Below, piece after piece: positions 26,854-40,896 of a stretch of 64,000 nucleotides of DNA. The translations under genes were made by a program, and so were the position numbers. Source of the DNA: Ilex aquifolium (taxonomy: Eukaryota > Streptophyta > Magnoliopsida > Aquifoliales > Aquifoliaceae); assembly GCA_951799425.1 (NCBI GenBank), contig OX637403.1, positions 32,094,811-32,158,810 of the forward strand, written 5' to 3'. The notes under the pieces were generated by a model that worked only from the letters and a program-made list of their open reading frames with translations, had not been told where the DNA came from and did no database searches. Numbering within the stretch: the first letter of the stretch is position 1; every line of letters starts with the position of its first letter.

Positions 26854-26861
26854 TCCCACAC

Positions 26862-29816
26862 CCGTTATGATCTCACTTAAACCCTTTTAATTTCGTGTTG
26901 ATTAATCGGTATCGTATTCTATTTTGACATGCTTATATATTTTTTTTTTGGTGCTTCGGAAATTAGACATGCTTATATATATGTATATATAAGGTATGCA
27001 TGTAATGTGGGCAAGTGGGCAGGTAGGACCCTCTTTAGAGTCGTTCTCACCTACCGACAAGAGAGTGATGGAGCGGAATGTAGATCTTTGTGGGGATGGT
27101 ACAACCCGGAGTGGTCTATTTTCTTTGATTTCCTATATATAAATACACATGATGATAAATCCCATGAAAAGTGCTGAGATAATTAATAGGTTCACTCTAA
27201 ACATGCACACTTTCTTGTGGTAATTATCGCACAAACAGGAAGGCATTTTCTACATCTTGAATTACCACCACAACTTTGCACCAACATTCACCTCAGATCT
27301 TAAGGGGACTAATATTAGTCTGATAACACCAGTTAGAGACATCATAATCTAAGAACAACATACAAGTTTAGGAGTCAACAATATGGATTGTTTGACTTGG
27401 CCAAGCCCAAATTTGATGTTGATACATAATGGTAAGGCAGGGAAATTCGAATTTAAACCATGTTGGTCGTCATACGTGATATTTTTTTATTGGGATAGAA
27501 TCGCAATTTGGAACTGACAAAAAAATCGCAATCTAGAAGGATAATATTCATTTGCTTTAGTCTAATACCCAAATTTATATTCCAAGATTGTTGATAAGGA
27601 AACTTGGACACTAGGCACATTGAAAAACATACAAAGAAAAGAAACAGAAAAGAAAAAGCAAAGAAGTAACAAGTGGGTAACAAAGAAAGTTCTCTCACGG
27701 CACAATAAGGTATAAAGAAGATAGGTCGGTCGAGGTCGCTCTTCGTGAAAAAGAACGTACGGTCCATTAGGTAATCCCAAACCAAAAGTGGGCTGCATTC
27801 TCATGTATGTTTGAGTGGCCTTGCACTGAAAAATGATAACCATCCAACATGGTTGGGCCAGTAGAGCATGACAGATTAAAAGATTAGAGCCGTTACATAG
27901 CCCATTGATATGCCTAAACTTATAGGCTTTGCTCGGTTTTATCTTCAAACAAGTAGAAAAGTCCACCACACTTGTTTCACCTTGCTCCCAAAACTTCTAC
28001 TTTATGACTTCTTCCTTCTTTTCCTGGTAGTGAGCTTTGAAGGTGCTTTTTACCCATATGCCATCACTGAATAGAAAGTTAATAGAAGCACAAAGTTAAT
28101 TTTTTTTTTTTTTTACTTTAAAAAGTAAAAAAGAAAAGGCAATAGACAGAGAAAAATAGATAAAGAAAACACTAGAGAGAAAAGAAACAAACACGTCTTG
28201 TATGTCGTACATTTTTCTTTCTTTTTGACTTTTTACCCTATTACGAAAGTCATTATTGTTCTTGTTTTTAATATTTACATTATGCATATCTCACAGTAAC
28301 GTAGTCTGTGGAACATTGTTCTCCCACAAAATTTGAATGAGTTTGCCTTTAATAACATAAATCAAAACCACAAAAAGCAAATCTTATATTAGTTTTTTTT
28401 TTTCCTTTGAGATGACCCAATTGGAACTTGTATCCTATGAAATACAAGAGCAGGGAAGAGGCCTCTTTTTCCACACCCTTCACCAAATTACCTGGCAACC
28501 TGGACAAGAAAATGTTGGCAAACTAACCCCCATTCATCGCCCCAATTTTTCATCCATACGCAGGATTTTACACTAGATTAAGAAAATCCTCGTGATAAAT
28601 CCGGATTTCGGCCAGCTAGAATCACCACCTCCATTGGTAGATTATTGTGTCATAGAGATAGTGTACTCAAAGAAGTTACCTGGAGAGGGTAGCCTTGATT
28701 TTTCTCAGGTGTCACAAATTCCTTTCCAGATGTTTGCTTTCAGACATATTGAGAAGGAGAAAAGGAGAAAACTGCTGGGAAATCCAAAGACGAGGTGGGA
28801 ATCAGTAAATGAAACAGCCTAATCCACGTGCCACCTTCAATTTGTGGGGATGGGCGTGCGGCTATAATGGATGATCTGTTCCTGGTAGAAAGTGACCAAA
28901 GATCAGTTTGTTCTGATATTTTAAAGGTCACTTTGTTCAGAGTCCAGAAATAAAATCTTTTTCATTGACAAGAAATGAAAGGTCAATTCATGTGGAAACT
29001 CTACTAGAGGAAAATTTCATCAATAGTAACAGAGCAAAGATCACCTTGTTCAGAGACTCGATAGGGGAAAAATTCAACAACAGCCAATCAGAAATCAGAT
29101 TATTCTGAGATTCCAGAGACGACAATGCTGTCCACTCCTGCTAATCATGTGCCAGCTGCTTCTGAAGAAGTATAAGGTGAACGGTCAACTCAGTAACAAA
29201 TGTGAGTTATCCATACAAAATTTATGGGGACTGCACACCTTGTCTAGATCAGTTTTAAAGAGCTGATGCAAAATTGAGGTCAGCAATCATACCACAATCT
29301 CAAGTTTCAAGAAAATAACTGGCTGATAATGCTTATCTGCAAATTCTGCTTCCTCTAAAATCTGCTTAAGTATATTAATGTTGATCTTGTTGTGAATTTG
29401 AGAGCAGTTATCTGGGAATCCCATGCAACAGCAACATGATCTCTGGCTTTTATCAAGTAAATTCTTGGGGCAGTATCATTAACTATGAATTTCTAAGATC
29501 TTGAGACATTTTCAACAACATTGCTGGCTTTACTGTGTCTCCCAGACCTGGAATCTGTTTCAAACTACCTCGACGTCTGTTCATTCCCAATGTGCAGGGC
29601 CAAAAAGCTGCATCATGAGACCAGAGCAGAGTTGAAGCCCTTCTATTTCACATGAGCAGCAGAACCTCGAATGTCATGAAATTTCCTGAGTTTTTCCTAT
29701 TGTAAACATACATCCAAGGCTGACACATGCGGCTTCAGAAAAAGCTGACTGGACTTGCAAACTGCAAAAACCATTTTGCAATTCCTCCACCAATCCCATA
29801 TTGGATTGCCTCTGTT
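26862..29816. other. Intergenic and SPA2 3'-flank, no gene seen
   Basis: Several short frames (for example 27562-27969 on the - strand, 135 codons, and 28592-28822 on the +) carry no recognisable protein. The part nearest 29816 (about 29000-29816) should contain the SPA2 3'-UTR, since the SPA2 stop codon is at 29817-29819 and the sequence here is less AT-rich than intergenic DNA. Confidence 0.5.
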
Positions 29817-32800
29817 TTAAACCATCTGCAACAATTTTATGCACCCACTGGAATTGGCAGCAACAACCATGTCTGATTTCCGTCTCCAGCAGACGCTCGA
29901 AACAAACTGTCCATTGTCATCATCAGTCTCTTTTCCCAAAATTGGATCAATGGACCCAAACTTGAGGGAAGTAATAGGCATAGGAAAAGATCTATAATAA
30001 GCAAAAACCTGCAGAGAAGAGGATCAATGCAAGAAACTAGTGAAGAAAGTCATGTTTGAGAAAAAAAATGTTGAAAATGAACTATGATTCCTGGAAAATC
30101 AGACTTATTTTGACTGTGCAGATAAGGACGACACTGTTCAACATAGCTAAATCCAGTTCAGCATGGAGGTGTATCTCGAAGACATGTTATATTTTACATG
30201 ATCGAAATTAAGTTGACAAGATAATCAACAAGGATCATTACACTTGAATGTTACCAATAAATGGACTTGACGAGAGATTTTAACCATCTAATAACAGATA
30301 TTCATTTGCGAGATACATAGAAGGCCTCTAAAAAGTCTAAGACAAAGATAAAACTTGTACACTAAATCCATCAGACTCGTCCATATGCGATACAAAATCA
30401 CAATTGTAACACTAAAATCATCACAGATAGATCGGATCTAGAGTGATGACAAGTGCTCATTCGCCAAGCAACAGCAGACCCGAGTCCAGGAAACACCCTC
30501 TCCAAAAAGATTAAGGTTGCCTAGCCCTTACCTCCCCAAGACCCCGCCATAGGCGGAAGCCTTGTGCATTGAGTATGACCTTTTGTTTAAAATACATTAT
30601 ACTGCTTCATATCTGCCACGAAAATATAATTTCGCTGACAATAGATGCTTAATTTCTATCTTTCTTTGTTTAACGCTATTCTCCTGTGTCTCTTATTATT
30701 AGTATATCACCTTGAGTCAAAGAATAGTACTGAAAGTGAGAGGATTATATGACTTGGCACAGTATGATATATCAGTTATTAATGTGTCATTCTATCACAA
30801 CAAAGAGAACACTGGCACGGGTATCATGGTCATTCAGTGATGCATCTAGTAATGGGTCTTGACAGATATGAGAAGTAATGCCCACCTCGTTTGTCTCTGA
30901 ACCACACGCAATGTATCCATCATTGACAGATAAACCCACAAAGTTCTGAGGAAGCAAGAGCATAGAGTTAAGCAATAATGTTTAGAAATAAAGGCCAGAT
31001 TATTATGATTAAATATACAAGTTTACAGGTTCTGAAATAGAGGTGGAAAATTACCCAGCTCCTAGCATGGAGCAACCAACCTTCTCATTGCTATGCCCTC
31101 TGAGGGTTAAGACGCAAGCATTGGTTGATAAACCACTGGAACTGGTTTTACTGAGGTCCCAAAGCTTTAACGTGTTGTCAGTGGATGCAGAAACTAGAGT
31201 TTCAGAGTCCATAAATTTCACGTAGCTAACGGCTTTTTCATGCCCGGCCAATGTACACCAGGGGATTGAAACATTCCGAAGATCATAGCAGTAGGTCTTA
31301 TAATCCGCAGAGCCAAAAGCCAGCAAATGAGTGGAGTTAGAAGAGAACTGAACACAGCAGACATTTGCAATATTCCTGATTGTGCATAGACTGTTCTTCT
31401 GCACCAAAAGGGAGCCATCATATCAAATAGGCTTGTAGAGTAATGTAAGTAGAAGTTTCATTGATTTCAAGCAGTCGCCAGAGTTACAATGATAGGAGCT
31501 TCAACAACAGGGGAGGGGTGGGAGACAATAGTTTTCCATCCATACTGACACTACTAAATGCCGTGTCAGCACCTCGCAAGGTCCCATCCAAGCATGCAGT
31601 TGTTATCCTAATTAAGTATTTCTCAGATGAAAAGCTGACATTTCTAATGAAATACTATTGACTTTTGTAATGAACAAAACCTTGATTTTTTATTTCATCG
31701 AGAAAGAACGTATACTGACTGCCTTTCCCAATTATCTTGTAGTTATTCATATAAAGGATTGAAAATGTGAAAAAGATAAAACAAAAAAAAAATGAGACAT
31801 GGGGGGAGATAGGGGGTTCTCATTGTAACTCTACTTTTTTCAACGTGACAAATCTCTTGTATCATGAAAAAGTTGAAAAAGAAAGAAAGAGCATGCCTCA
31901 TTAATGCTCCAGAGTTTCACAGAACAATCATCACTTCCACTAGCTAATTTTGTTGGATCCACTCGAGAGAAGTCAACAGACCAAGCCCTTTTATTGTGCT
32001 CAATGTATTGAGAAAAACCTTGGCCAGTTCCTGCATCCCATAACTGGAATCATCCAAGCAAATCATGTCATGAGCAATGCACTGTACTTTAGTAAATAAA
32101 TATCAATACCTAGGGGAACATGCAGAAGAAATATGATCCCTTGGTAAATTACAGCTAGCTATTGATCCAAACTTACTTATTACAAGACCTATATGGCGTG
32201 CACATATAGTCATGCCAAATTGACTAGTTGACAAGATGGAACTGGGAGGGTTTTTGCCTTGGGAATCGACAATGCAAATGAATAGGCAATCATTTGAAAT
32301 CTTGTTTTATGGGGATTATATCTTAAAGAACAGGTTAGCAGGACAATTATCTTGTCTTGACAATAGCTTGAGAACATATCTATTTTTATGCCAACAGAAG
32401 TTTAACATCAACTTCACTTTCACAGGAAGATAACTAAACCCAATGTTATGACCACTATAAGTACTATGCCACATAGTTAACCAATAATTTCAGAAATGAG
32501 AGGAAAGCGAAGATGAATGCCAATTTCATTAAAATACAGCAGCTTATTTATTAAAGTCAGACTGCAAGGAGGACAATAGATTAACTTAAGTACTTCACTA
32601 ATGAAACAATTTGCACCACAACATTCAAAATGCATGGAGTTGAATCCGATCAACTGATGATTCTATTAATACTATGTCCACTCCAAGATCGAAAAATGAA
32701 TAACCAGTCAGGGTTCTCTGAATCTGTACCACAGAGGCTGAAGTTGCAAACATGGATTGGTCCACAGATATTCCAACAAACATTATTTATAATGTCAAAA

Positions 32801-35800
32801 TATCGTAATATGCAAAGAATACACACCTTCACTACACCATCATAGTCAGTTGAAACGAGATAGTTCCTGATATAGCTATTCCAACAAATGCAGCTAAGCC
32901 TTGATTTGTTTGACATCTCAATCACTGGATAATGAATGTCAACAGAATCACTGAAGAGTGAATGAAACTCATATATCTTTATTTTCTTGGATACGCCAGC
33001 AGCAGCAAAATAATCTTCATCGCGGTCAAAACTCAAAGAGCATATGACATTAGCAGAATTACTAAAATCTCCATTCCTTAATATCCCCTGTACTTCAAAC
33101 TTGTTGTAGCGAGCAAACTTGAACAATCCATTAAAGAAAACCCCCAGACGATTGCTGGATCTGTGTTTCTCTATATCCTTCTGTGACTGAAACCAGTTTT
33201 CACGAGTTTCTAACAGTTCGTTATCATCACGTGTCATCACATCATTATCAGTAAGCTGTCTACTAGATCGCACAGAGAAGTAAGCGCTTTCAAGCTGACT
33301 GATATTCCTCATCAACGTCAATCCCTTATCAGATGCAGAGGATGTTGTGGGTTGTACGTCCAAACTAGAATGTTCTTGATGAAGCAACCTGTTTCCCCTT
33401 GCATTGGGGGACTCCCTAAGTAAGCAAGAAAGAACTAAGGGTTCATTTGTCTGGCTTCTCTCAGTCTCTTTTATATCTGCTTCTAAGCAACTAATTTCTT
33501 CCATTAACTTGGAGGCATCCTTCTGCTTTTGTTCTTTAAGTAGCACAAGGAAATCTAGCAATAGTTCTGATTCATTATCCTCCTCGATAATAGAGAATGA
33601 TAACACATCCCCACAAAGCTCCTCAACTACCCTTATAACTTCAGATTGTAGGATTTCCCTGTTACATGTAGACAATCAAAAACTGAGAATGAAAGCAAAC
33701 GTTAAACGTGGGGTCTACAGTGTAAATTACTGATGCACAACTCATAGTACATAAAAGACGATGCCCTTTTCACTTGCATGTATAATGTATGCAGACTGAG
33801 GTGCATAGAACTCCTCTTATGGATCAATGAGGAGAAAATTGGGGATTTCATCCCATCTAATTGCTATAGAGAGAGAAAGAGAATATCAGAGGTAGAAAAG
33901 CGTATTCTTGTGACCCAATTCTGCCACCTCAACTTGCCTGAGTCATCGAGTAAATTGACCATGTTGCCCCTCAATAAGAATCAAGTGGCTCTAACGCAAA
34001 GGAGGACATTAATTTTCCTCCTAGATGCATAAATATTCTCTAATACATGGGCCAGCGAAGACAGTGACGGGACTGTGGGGACATTTTGGGGTTAGATGTA
34101 GCCACATAGGCAAGAAACTAAAAGATAAGGTTGGTCTTAGTTTTTAGGATATAGGAAACCAGCATGTTGGACTCAACTGACTTTATTATATCATGGGTAC
34201 TTTGTGCAAATCATATCAGAAAGGGTTATAAATCCCATGAATACGATTGCTCACACTTGACTGCCTAAAATCGTTATGCACAGTATCACAAAAGGCAAAA
34301 GTCTCAAAATAAAATCAGAATGTATAAGTTTTTGTTTCAAAATGAAAGTAATGAAAAACTCGAAACACAAGTTTGGAGAGGAGATTTGGAATCCAAAGAG
34401 TTCAAGATCAGTAGAGTTAAAACTAAGAATAGAGAATGTGGCTTTAGTAAAAGTACATATACAAATTGTTGTAGTAAAGATTGGATACAAAAAAATCAAA
34501 AAGTGAACACATCCAATACTTGGAGTCAAATTATACATCGGGAGGGTAAGATTAGGGACCATCTTATTCGAATAATTAAAGCTGGATAAACTAAGTAGAA
34601 GAGTGCATCTGGTTTATCATGTAATCTATACATATCTCTTAAGCTGAAAAAGACAACCATAAGACCACTCATGTTTTTCAGTGAATGTTGGGCAATTAAA
34701 AACACGATCTTTGAGACCGAGTGTGACATAAATAAGGATGTTAAGGTAGATGCGTGGGAAAAGTATAAAATTATGAACGATTAAATTAGATGTAGCACCA
34801 CTAATAGAACAATTAAGAGAAAATCGACTTTGATGACTTGGATATATTTACAGAAAACCTATAATTAGAACTGGTAATAGGTCGTGTTGTGCCAAAATTG
34901 ACTCAACTCATACGCCACCCATTTACAATCGTGTATAGTCGGCTTCTTGTCACGTCAGTAGCGTACCGTCTATAAGTCATGTTTGACAAGTTTGTGTTGT
35001 GTTTAACCGGGTTGGTATCGAACCATTTATTTAAGGGGGTCACTCTTTTCTCACCCAAACCCACTAAAACTAAACTCAAACCCATTAATTATGCATCGAC
35101 TTCGTGTTGGGTTCACGGATCTTGTCTAGAACTGTAAGGCCTACCTGTAGCTGCATCGGTGAAAGAGGCTGTAACTGCATTGGTGAAAGAGGGTAAAACG
35201 ATACCCATTAACGCTAATGCAAGGAGTAGAGTAAATTCAAAATTAACATTACATCAGATAATAAAAAAGATATAATAACGTATGTTTTAACAGAATATAT
35301 GGCCCTTAATAGAGCACATTAACAAAAAAAAAACATTTGTTGAGTTGAAGTTGAGTTGTGCAAACATTTCACTGCAATAATAACATGATAGTTAAAATTG
35401 GAGAAGGAATAACTATACATGCATACAACCATGTGGGTACAAATATGAATATACAAAAATTGGTATGTTGTCATTATGATAAAGGCATATTAAACAAAAG
35501 ATTAGTATGTTCGATCTTACCTTTTATCATAGGTCATAAACATGAGTTTAAATGTGTGATCCATGGAGAGATAGTACACACAAAGTAACAATCCTAACGC
35601 TACTTGAACAATTTTACTGAGCAGTGGATTGTCAAACGTTCAACACAACCCAATCCATCCCGCTCAACATTGTAGCCTTAAGATGCCATTGTCTTCGCTG
35701 CGAGCAAACAAGTTTACAGAATTTCATTTTTGCAATTTCTTTGATCTCAGATTCAGATACCTGCGTCTTCTACTCTAAGGAAAAGAGTTTTTTTTGGTAT

Positions 35801-38800
35801 TCCATTAGCACAAAAGAATTCCATTCTGAATTCACTGGAAAGCTAGTATAATGAAAAAGCCCCACAGTTTTCAGTGAGCTATGAATGAACCTAATGTACC
35901 CAAAAAAACATGCTGTTCTTAAAAAAATGACATGGCCCATCCAACCTTGGGTCATAGAGAAAATCTCAAACCTCTATCTTTTTTCTTCACCTCATGTCTG
36001 CCTCATATAAGTGACTTAACTTCGTAGATCTGGAGATTCCATATTGTGAATGCATACTTACAATCAAGACGCTATATTTGCTCAAACAATATGACCCAGG
36101 TGACAGAAACCCGAGTGATGGGGTATGCAGTCATACCAACTTAAGTTATATCTTAAAAGTTTAAAGGAGGAGAAAGAAGAAAACAACCAAAGATAGAAAC
36201 AGACAGAAAGATATCGTATAAACTGGCTCAGTATTACCTGGTTGTTGGGCGTAATGAAGGTTCAGGATGAAGCAGCCAAAGACAAAATTCAGCTTCCTTG
36301 GGATTTTCAGGCAGGAAAGTTGGAGGAAGAATCCTTTGACGCAGATCCAACATCGCAGCAGCAAGAGCTCTTCCAGAGTCAAAAGAGCTAAGTAACTGAA
36401 AGAAACACCCATATAAGTCTCCCTAGAATGCTGCATACTCGGGTTTTTCACAAAGAAGAATCAGAACCAACGGGATATAATAATAGTATTAAGAAAACAT
36501 AGAGCTAGTTTTTCTTGGTAAACTGAAATAGGGAACGAAGGACACTCCAATATATATAACTTGATTTTATTGAAAAGCCGAGAAATGAAAGCCAGTACCC
36601 TTCTTAACTCAGTAAGACCAAGAACTTACAATGTTAGAGAAAGCAGTATACGATGATATTTTCCGAAGCCAATAGAGATCACAATGACCGAAGACTACAT
36701 GGTGCAGCCCATTAGAAGCTTGAGAGGAAACAAAATTTAATAGGAATTAAGTTTTGGAATTTGGTGTTCTACAGGGGGCCTGAGACCTCTATGTTGGTTT
36801 TCACTTCTTTCAGTCAATATGCACTAAAAATAGTTTAAGTTTTATCAATCTTCACAAGGTTTGGGCAGCCAAAATGTTGGAAACCATTTTCCCTAGATGC
36901 TGGTGATTTCAAGATTTTCCAGGCATGGGATGTAGTGGTGGACAATGAATCTTTATTTTGACTCTTATTTCGAGTTAAAAAACTGGGTCTTTAGGTGTGT
37001 TCTCGGGTAGGTGCATTCAGGTTCCACCAATCAAAGTTTATGTGCCTCTAAACAAGGAGTTTCTATCCCGTTAGAATCAGGAGAGACGAGAAGTCGACAT
37101 CTAACCATGCGGGTTCTTTTTATTTCATCGAATAACAAGTTTAAAATTCTCCATTAGATATGTTTTTTGACGATCAGATGGTACATTTCTAACACTAGAT
37201 ATCATGTCCAATGACCACTTTTAAGTGATTCTTACATTCTGCTTCTAAGTACACTTCCCATGGCCAACCTTCTCAACCTCTTTCTATATGTAGCTTGGGG
37301 AATCGCAACAAAGCATATATATCTCTTCCAGAAAGAAACTTTTTTCGTCGTTAGTCAGTGATTTCAATAATGGCATTCTAATGGAAGGGTCGTCAATAAT
37401 ATCATGCAAATGAAATTACAGAAATAATTATCTATGACTTGGCAAATGGACCCTCGCGGTGTCTGGCAGCCACCAAGATTTATCTGAAGATCATCTAAAT
37501 CCTCTAAAACCAAATGGAACAGGAGCAAGGAAAAAACCCTACATCTTTGTCAAAGCACAAACAAAAAAGACATCCTACAAAAGCCCTCACCCCTTCAACC
37601 TTCATTACTGCATCAAACTTCAAAAGACTGCAAATTGTACCTGCAAAGGCTCTCCTCATCCTTCAAGGAGGAGCATGCTGAAGTCATAATGGTAGTATTT
37701 GACATGCTGTGTCAGTGTAGAATAAGCAAAACTATATTAGATACTAATTGAACTATTCTGCCCAACAGTCCTTTCTCACCTCAAACAGAAGAACCCCCAG
37801 ACAGTAGATATTTGACGAGAATGCCCAATACCTCCCACTAAGCTCCTCAGGGCTAGTATACCATTTTTCTTCAATTGGGTTGCTATCAGAACTCGACACT
37901 GGTTGTGATGTATTATCAGACACGATAGAGCTGGTGGATTTGCTCAGGGATTTATATTCTGTTTTACGCTTATGCGCTTCATCAAAGCTATTCCAAGAGA
38001 CACATGGGCCAGCAATATTCTCCCCAAACTTCCATTTCTTTGCCCATGGATTGAAAACAGGAAACCCATGCTGTTCTAATGGCATTATCTCATTTTGACC
38101 ACGCTCTGAATGGTGAATGTCTTCATCCACAACATTCTCTACCTTTGCTTCCTGGCCAGATGATCCAAGATAAATAACCTGATTTGATGGCAACAACTTG
38201 AAGCAGGATGGCCGTAAATCATGCAATGCAAATCCCCGAGAATGAGAGGAATCCACTAGACTCACAACTTGCCTAAATATATACAAACTCTTGACTATAT
38301 TCCCTTTATTCTGTCCAGCTTTCATCCATTCTCTCAAGCTGATCCCATTGGAGAAAAAATCGGGCCGATGCGCAGCAACACCAAGGGAAGGAGCCACAGT
38401 AATTTCTGCAGTTGAATTCAATGGCGCAGAAGAATCTATTGTGGCATCACCAGCAGCCTTCTCATAAGTCTGGCCACCAGACTCAACACCAGATGCTACG
38501 CGAGCTGGGCCTCTACATATGAGCCCCTTGCCTTTCGATGTATTTTTAGCAATGTACTCAGGAAAACCAGATTTAGACAGATTTTTTGTCTGGATACCTC
38601 CAGGTGATAATACTGTACTGCTCGAAAAAGGTTTATTTGCATTGCAAAGGGAGTATTCCGTGACGTCATAGCGATTGTCATTCGCTGGTTTTTTACCCAA
38701 TATATCCTGAAAAACTGGTTTTCCCATATCCTCCCAATCACTGGACATTGCTCTATCTGGGTGCCCAAAAGAAGCATCTCCACAGGACCTCCTGCTTCCA

Positions 38801-39168
38801 GATCCATCTGCTATTTGACACAAATGCTGCAACTGGTTCTGCCTAGTCTGAATACTATCTATATCGTTTGAAGTACCAACTATAGCCATGTTCCCACCAA
38901 AATAATTTCTCAGCGTTAACTCTTCAACCATGGTGCCACCATCATCAATATAGATAGGGTCGGCACAAGAATGTTCTGATGCACTAATACTATCTGGGAT
39001 CTTACCATCTAAATCACCTGCAAATTGGTGGGGTGAGATCTCATCGTGCAATTCCAGCATACTGGAGCTGCCAGGCTTCAATGAGTACTCACTACCCTGG
39101 CTTTGAAGGTGTGAACCATCGATGGCATCCATTGTTGCATGCACTTCATCACCCACTCCTCCATCCAT
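29817..39168 (-). CDS. SPA2: SPA2-like suppressor of phyA, COP1-partner WD40 protein
   Basis: Coding exons (- strand) are 39168-37780, 36395-36238, 33658-32827, 32043-31897, 31398-31081, 30945-30886 and 30008-29817. They join in frame to 1031 aa, the usual SPA length. Residues about 275-520 form the kinase-like domain; it keeps HDLRP (316-320) and YTSPEE (437-442) but has YLG where an active kinase has DFG. A coiled coil spans about 546-583 ([14 protein letters not shown]) and WD40 repeats run from about 715 to the C-terminus. Known role: SPA proteins bind COP1 through the coiled coil and form the CUL4-linked E3 ligase that degrades light-signalling factors in the nucleus. The start is the first in-frame ATG after a TGA. 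Intron 4 (between exons 4 and 5) has a GC donor; all others are GT-AG. Introns 3 and 6 hold TE remnants. A 5'-UTR intron acceptor (tttcag) is likely near 39211. SPA2 is preferred over SPA1 from the WD40 wording and C-terminus. Confidence 0.94.
30470..30583 (+). mobile_element. 3'-part of a plant SINE in SPA2 intron 6
   Basis: The stretch ccttacctccccaagacccc gccataggcgg...gccttgtgcattgagtatgacc followed by tttt resembles a widespread plant repeat ending (…agaccccgc..gg.gggagcc.cgtgcactgggtacg…). No complete head was identified, so it is a fragment or an undetermined family. Confidence 0.5.
34640..34860 (+). mobile_element. LINE (RTE-like) reverse transcriptase remnant in SPA2 intron 3
   Basis: The phrases gaatgttgggcaattaaaaa (ECWAIK) and caattaagagaaaatcgact (LRENRL), about 120 bp apart, match the C-terminal part of plant RTE-type LINE reverse transcriptases, where an ECWA(I/V)KK-like motif precedes a KLRENRLRWFGH-like motif. 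The frame is broken several times. Upstream sequence from about 34250 may belong to the same remnant. It lies opposite to SPA2 transcription. Confidence 0.6.
34874..35126. mobile_element. Decayed hAT-like MITE candidate in SPA2 intron 3
   Basis: Perfect 8-bp direct repeats tagaactg (34866-34873 and 35127-35134) bracket 253 bp with cgtgttg and acccaaacccactaaaac words like those of the other families in the window. The terminal inverted repeats are weak, so this is tentative. Confidence 0.4.
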
Positions 39169-40896
39169 ACTGTACGAACCAGCTTCACTCAATCACATGT
39201 TCAATTTGCACTGAAATTGAATTTAGGCCAAAACAACATTAATTTCAAACAAGTACCATCATCAATAGAAAATAAAGTAGAACAAAGCAATGCCACATAA
39301 AACTATTCAAAACATGATTGCATGGTAGAGTTCAAGGCAATGAGATGAAAGCACAGCATTGAAGTTCAAAAATTTAAACTGCAAACATAGGCAATGTCAA
39401 ACAAACCCTCATCTTCAGTAATTTAAAAAGCAAAACCAAAGAAAACATGCACCCATGTAAATATAACACATTCACTCGCACGCAGACGTGCACGCACACC
39501 AGCAGATAAGTGGAGGAAGGCAGGAATAATGAATTGGATAACAGAAACTACAAAAAAAAAGAGCCGCAATTACCTAACCTTGAATACAATTGGAGAAAAA
39601 AAAGCCCAAAATGTCAAGGCTCACACCCCATTTTATCAATAAAACTAGCAGAATTTATCATAGAAACACCAAACCCTCGTCCACTGCTTGGATGCCAAGA
39701 AAAAAAGAGGAAAAACAAAAGAAAAGAACAAAAGTGGCATTCAATATCCCACACTTTCATGGTCCTCAATCCATAGACACACAAATGCCAATTGATTGTA
39801 CTGAGCGAGGATTCAAGCTTTCAATTCCTCTTCTTTGTCGAATGTTTCTGAGCAACCGAACATAGTGAAACAAAAGTGCAAAACAGAACAAAACTCCGAA
39901 TCAGTAGACTGGAAACTATCAATTTAACTTAAGGAGATAGTAAAATTCGAAATTAGTGGTACCTAATTATATATGCCTCCAAATGAAGATATCGAAGACG
40001 ATCGCATTGAGTTTGTCTCCCCCCAGAAATAAACGGAAGTGTAAAAAAGCGGGAAATCTCGTGAGCAGTCTTAAAAAATCAGAGCGAGACAGAGAGAGAT
40101 TGGATAATTATCGTAAAGTTACTAAACATGGCAACAAATATTTTGAACCTTCAACATTATTAATTTGCCAGTAATACAGCCACATTTAATTTTACAATTA
40201 TTTAAAATAAAAAAACTATTTCTCTGGCAAGGACCTCAGAGCCACAGTGTAAGTTGAAATTACTTCATTTTGTTAATTTTTGAGTTCATATTTACCGCAT
40301 GTTAAAAATTATATACAAAGTTTTCATTATTTTTCTGCTTTTACTAGCTCGTTAGAAGGGTTAGAAACAATTAAATACTATGAACACTTTGATTTATAAA
40401 AATACATAACACTCGATTTTTTAGTATCGTTCTTATTTTCAGATCTTTCTATTTAATACATGAATATTATCATTTTGTCAACAAAAAAAAAAAATTAATA
40501 GCTATATGTAAACAACAAAGTCGTTGTTTTCTATGATAAATTTTAATTAAGTTCTGTTAAGTTATAATTTTTTCTATTTAAATTGTTATTAAATATATTT
40601 GTTAGGTAGATACAATTCTAAAAATTAATTTTGTGGCTATTGATTGGCATCAAGTAACATATGCTATTGTTGTGGTGGTCTGTGTTGTTACATACATGAA
40701 TTATATCGTGGCAGAGGACGGTCCACGTCTTTTCGTGGGACCATCATAGGACTTGGTTTCATATCTTTCTCCTCCTTGCCACCCTTACCTTACCGACTGA
40801 TTTAATTATGGAAAATACTCTCTGTCCGCCGTCTTATGACCAATTTCAGTGACTATAATGAAATTTCCCCCGCTTTCCATTCTTTTTTGCTCATTT
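39169..40896. other. SPA2 5' leader, promoter and intergenic DNA
   Basis: On the - strand this holds the SPA2 5'-UTR, probably interrupted by an intron ending near 39211, and the promoter, likely around 39950-40100. The 40200-40700 part is plain AT-rich DNA. No other gene was found; frames at 39510-39865 are short and unrecognised. Confidence 0.45.

Noticed and set aside
27453..27969. Two overlapping - strand ORFs of 110 and 135 codons
   Set aside because: The overlapping frames are in pyrimidine-rich sequence giving Phe/Leu/Ser-rich translations; no domain or plant coding pattern.
34276..34589. Overlapping + strand ORFs of 76 and 89 codons in SPA2 intron 3
   Set aside because: Intronic and next to an RTE-like LINE remnant; the frames are not recognisable on their own.
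36600..36720. Extra SPA2 exon between exons 1 and 2
   Set aside because: Exons 1 and 2 join directly in frame through the conserved VLLFE-LLSSF stretch, leaving no gap for another exon.
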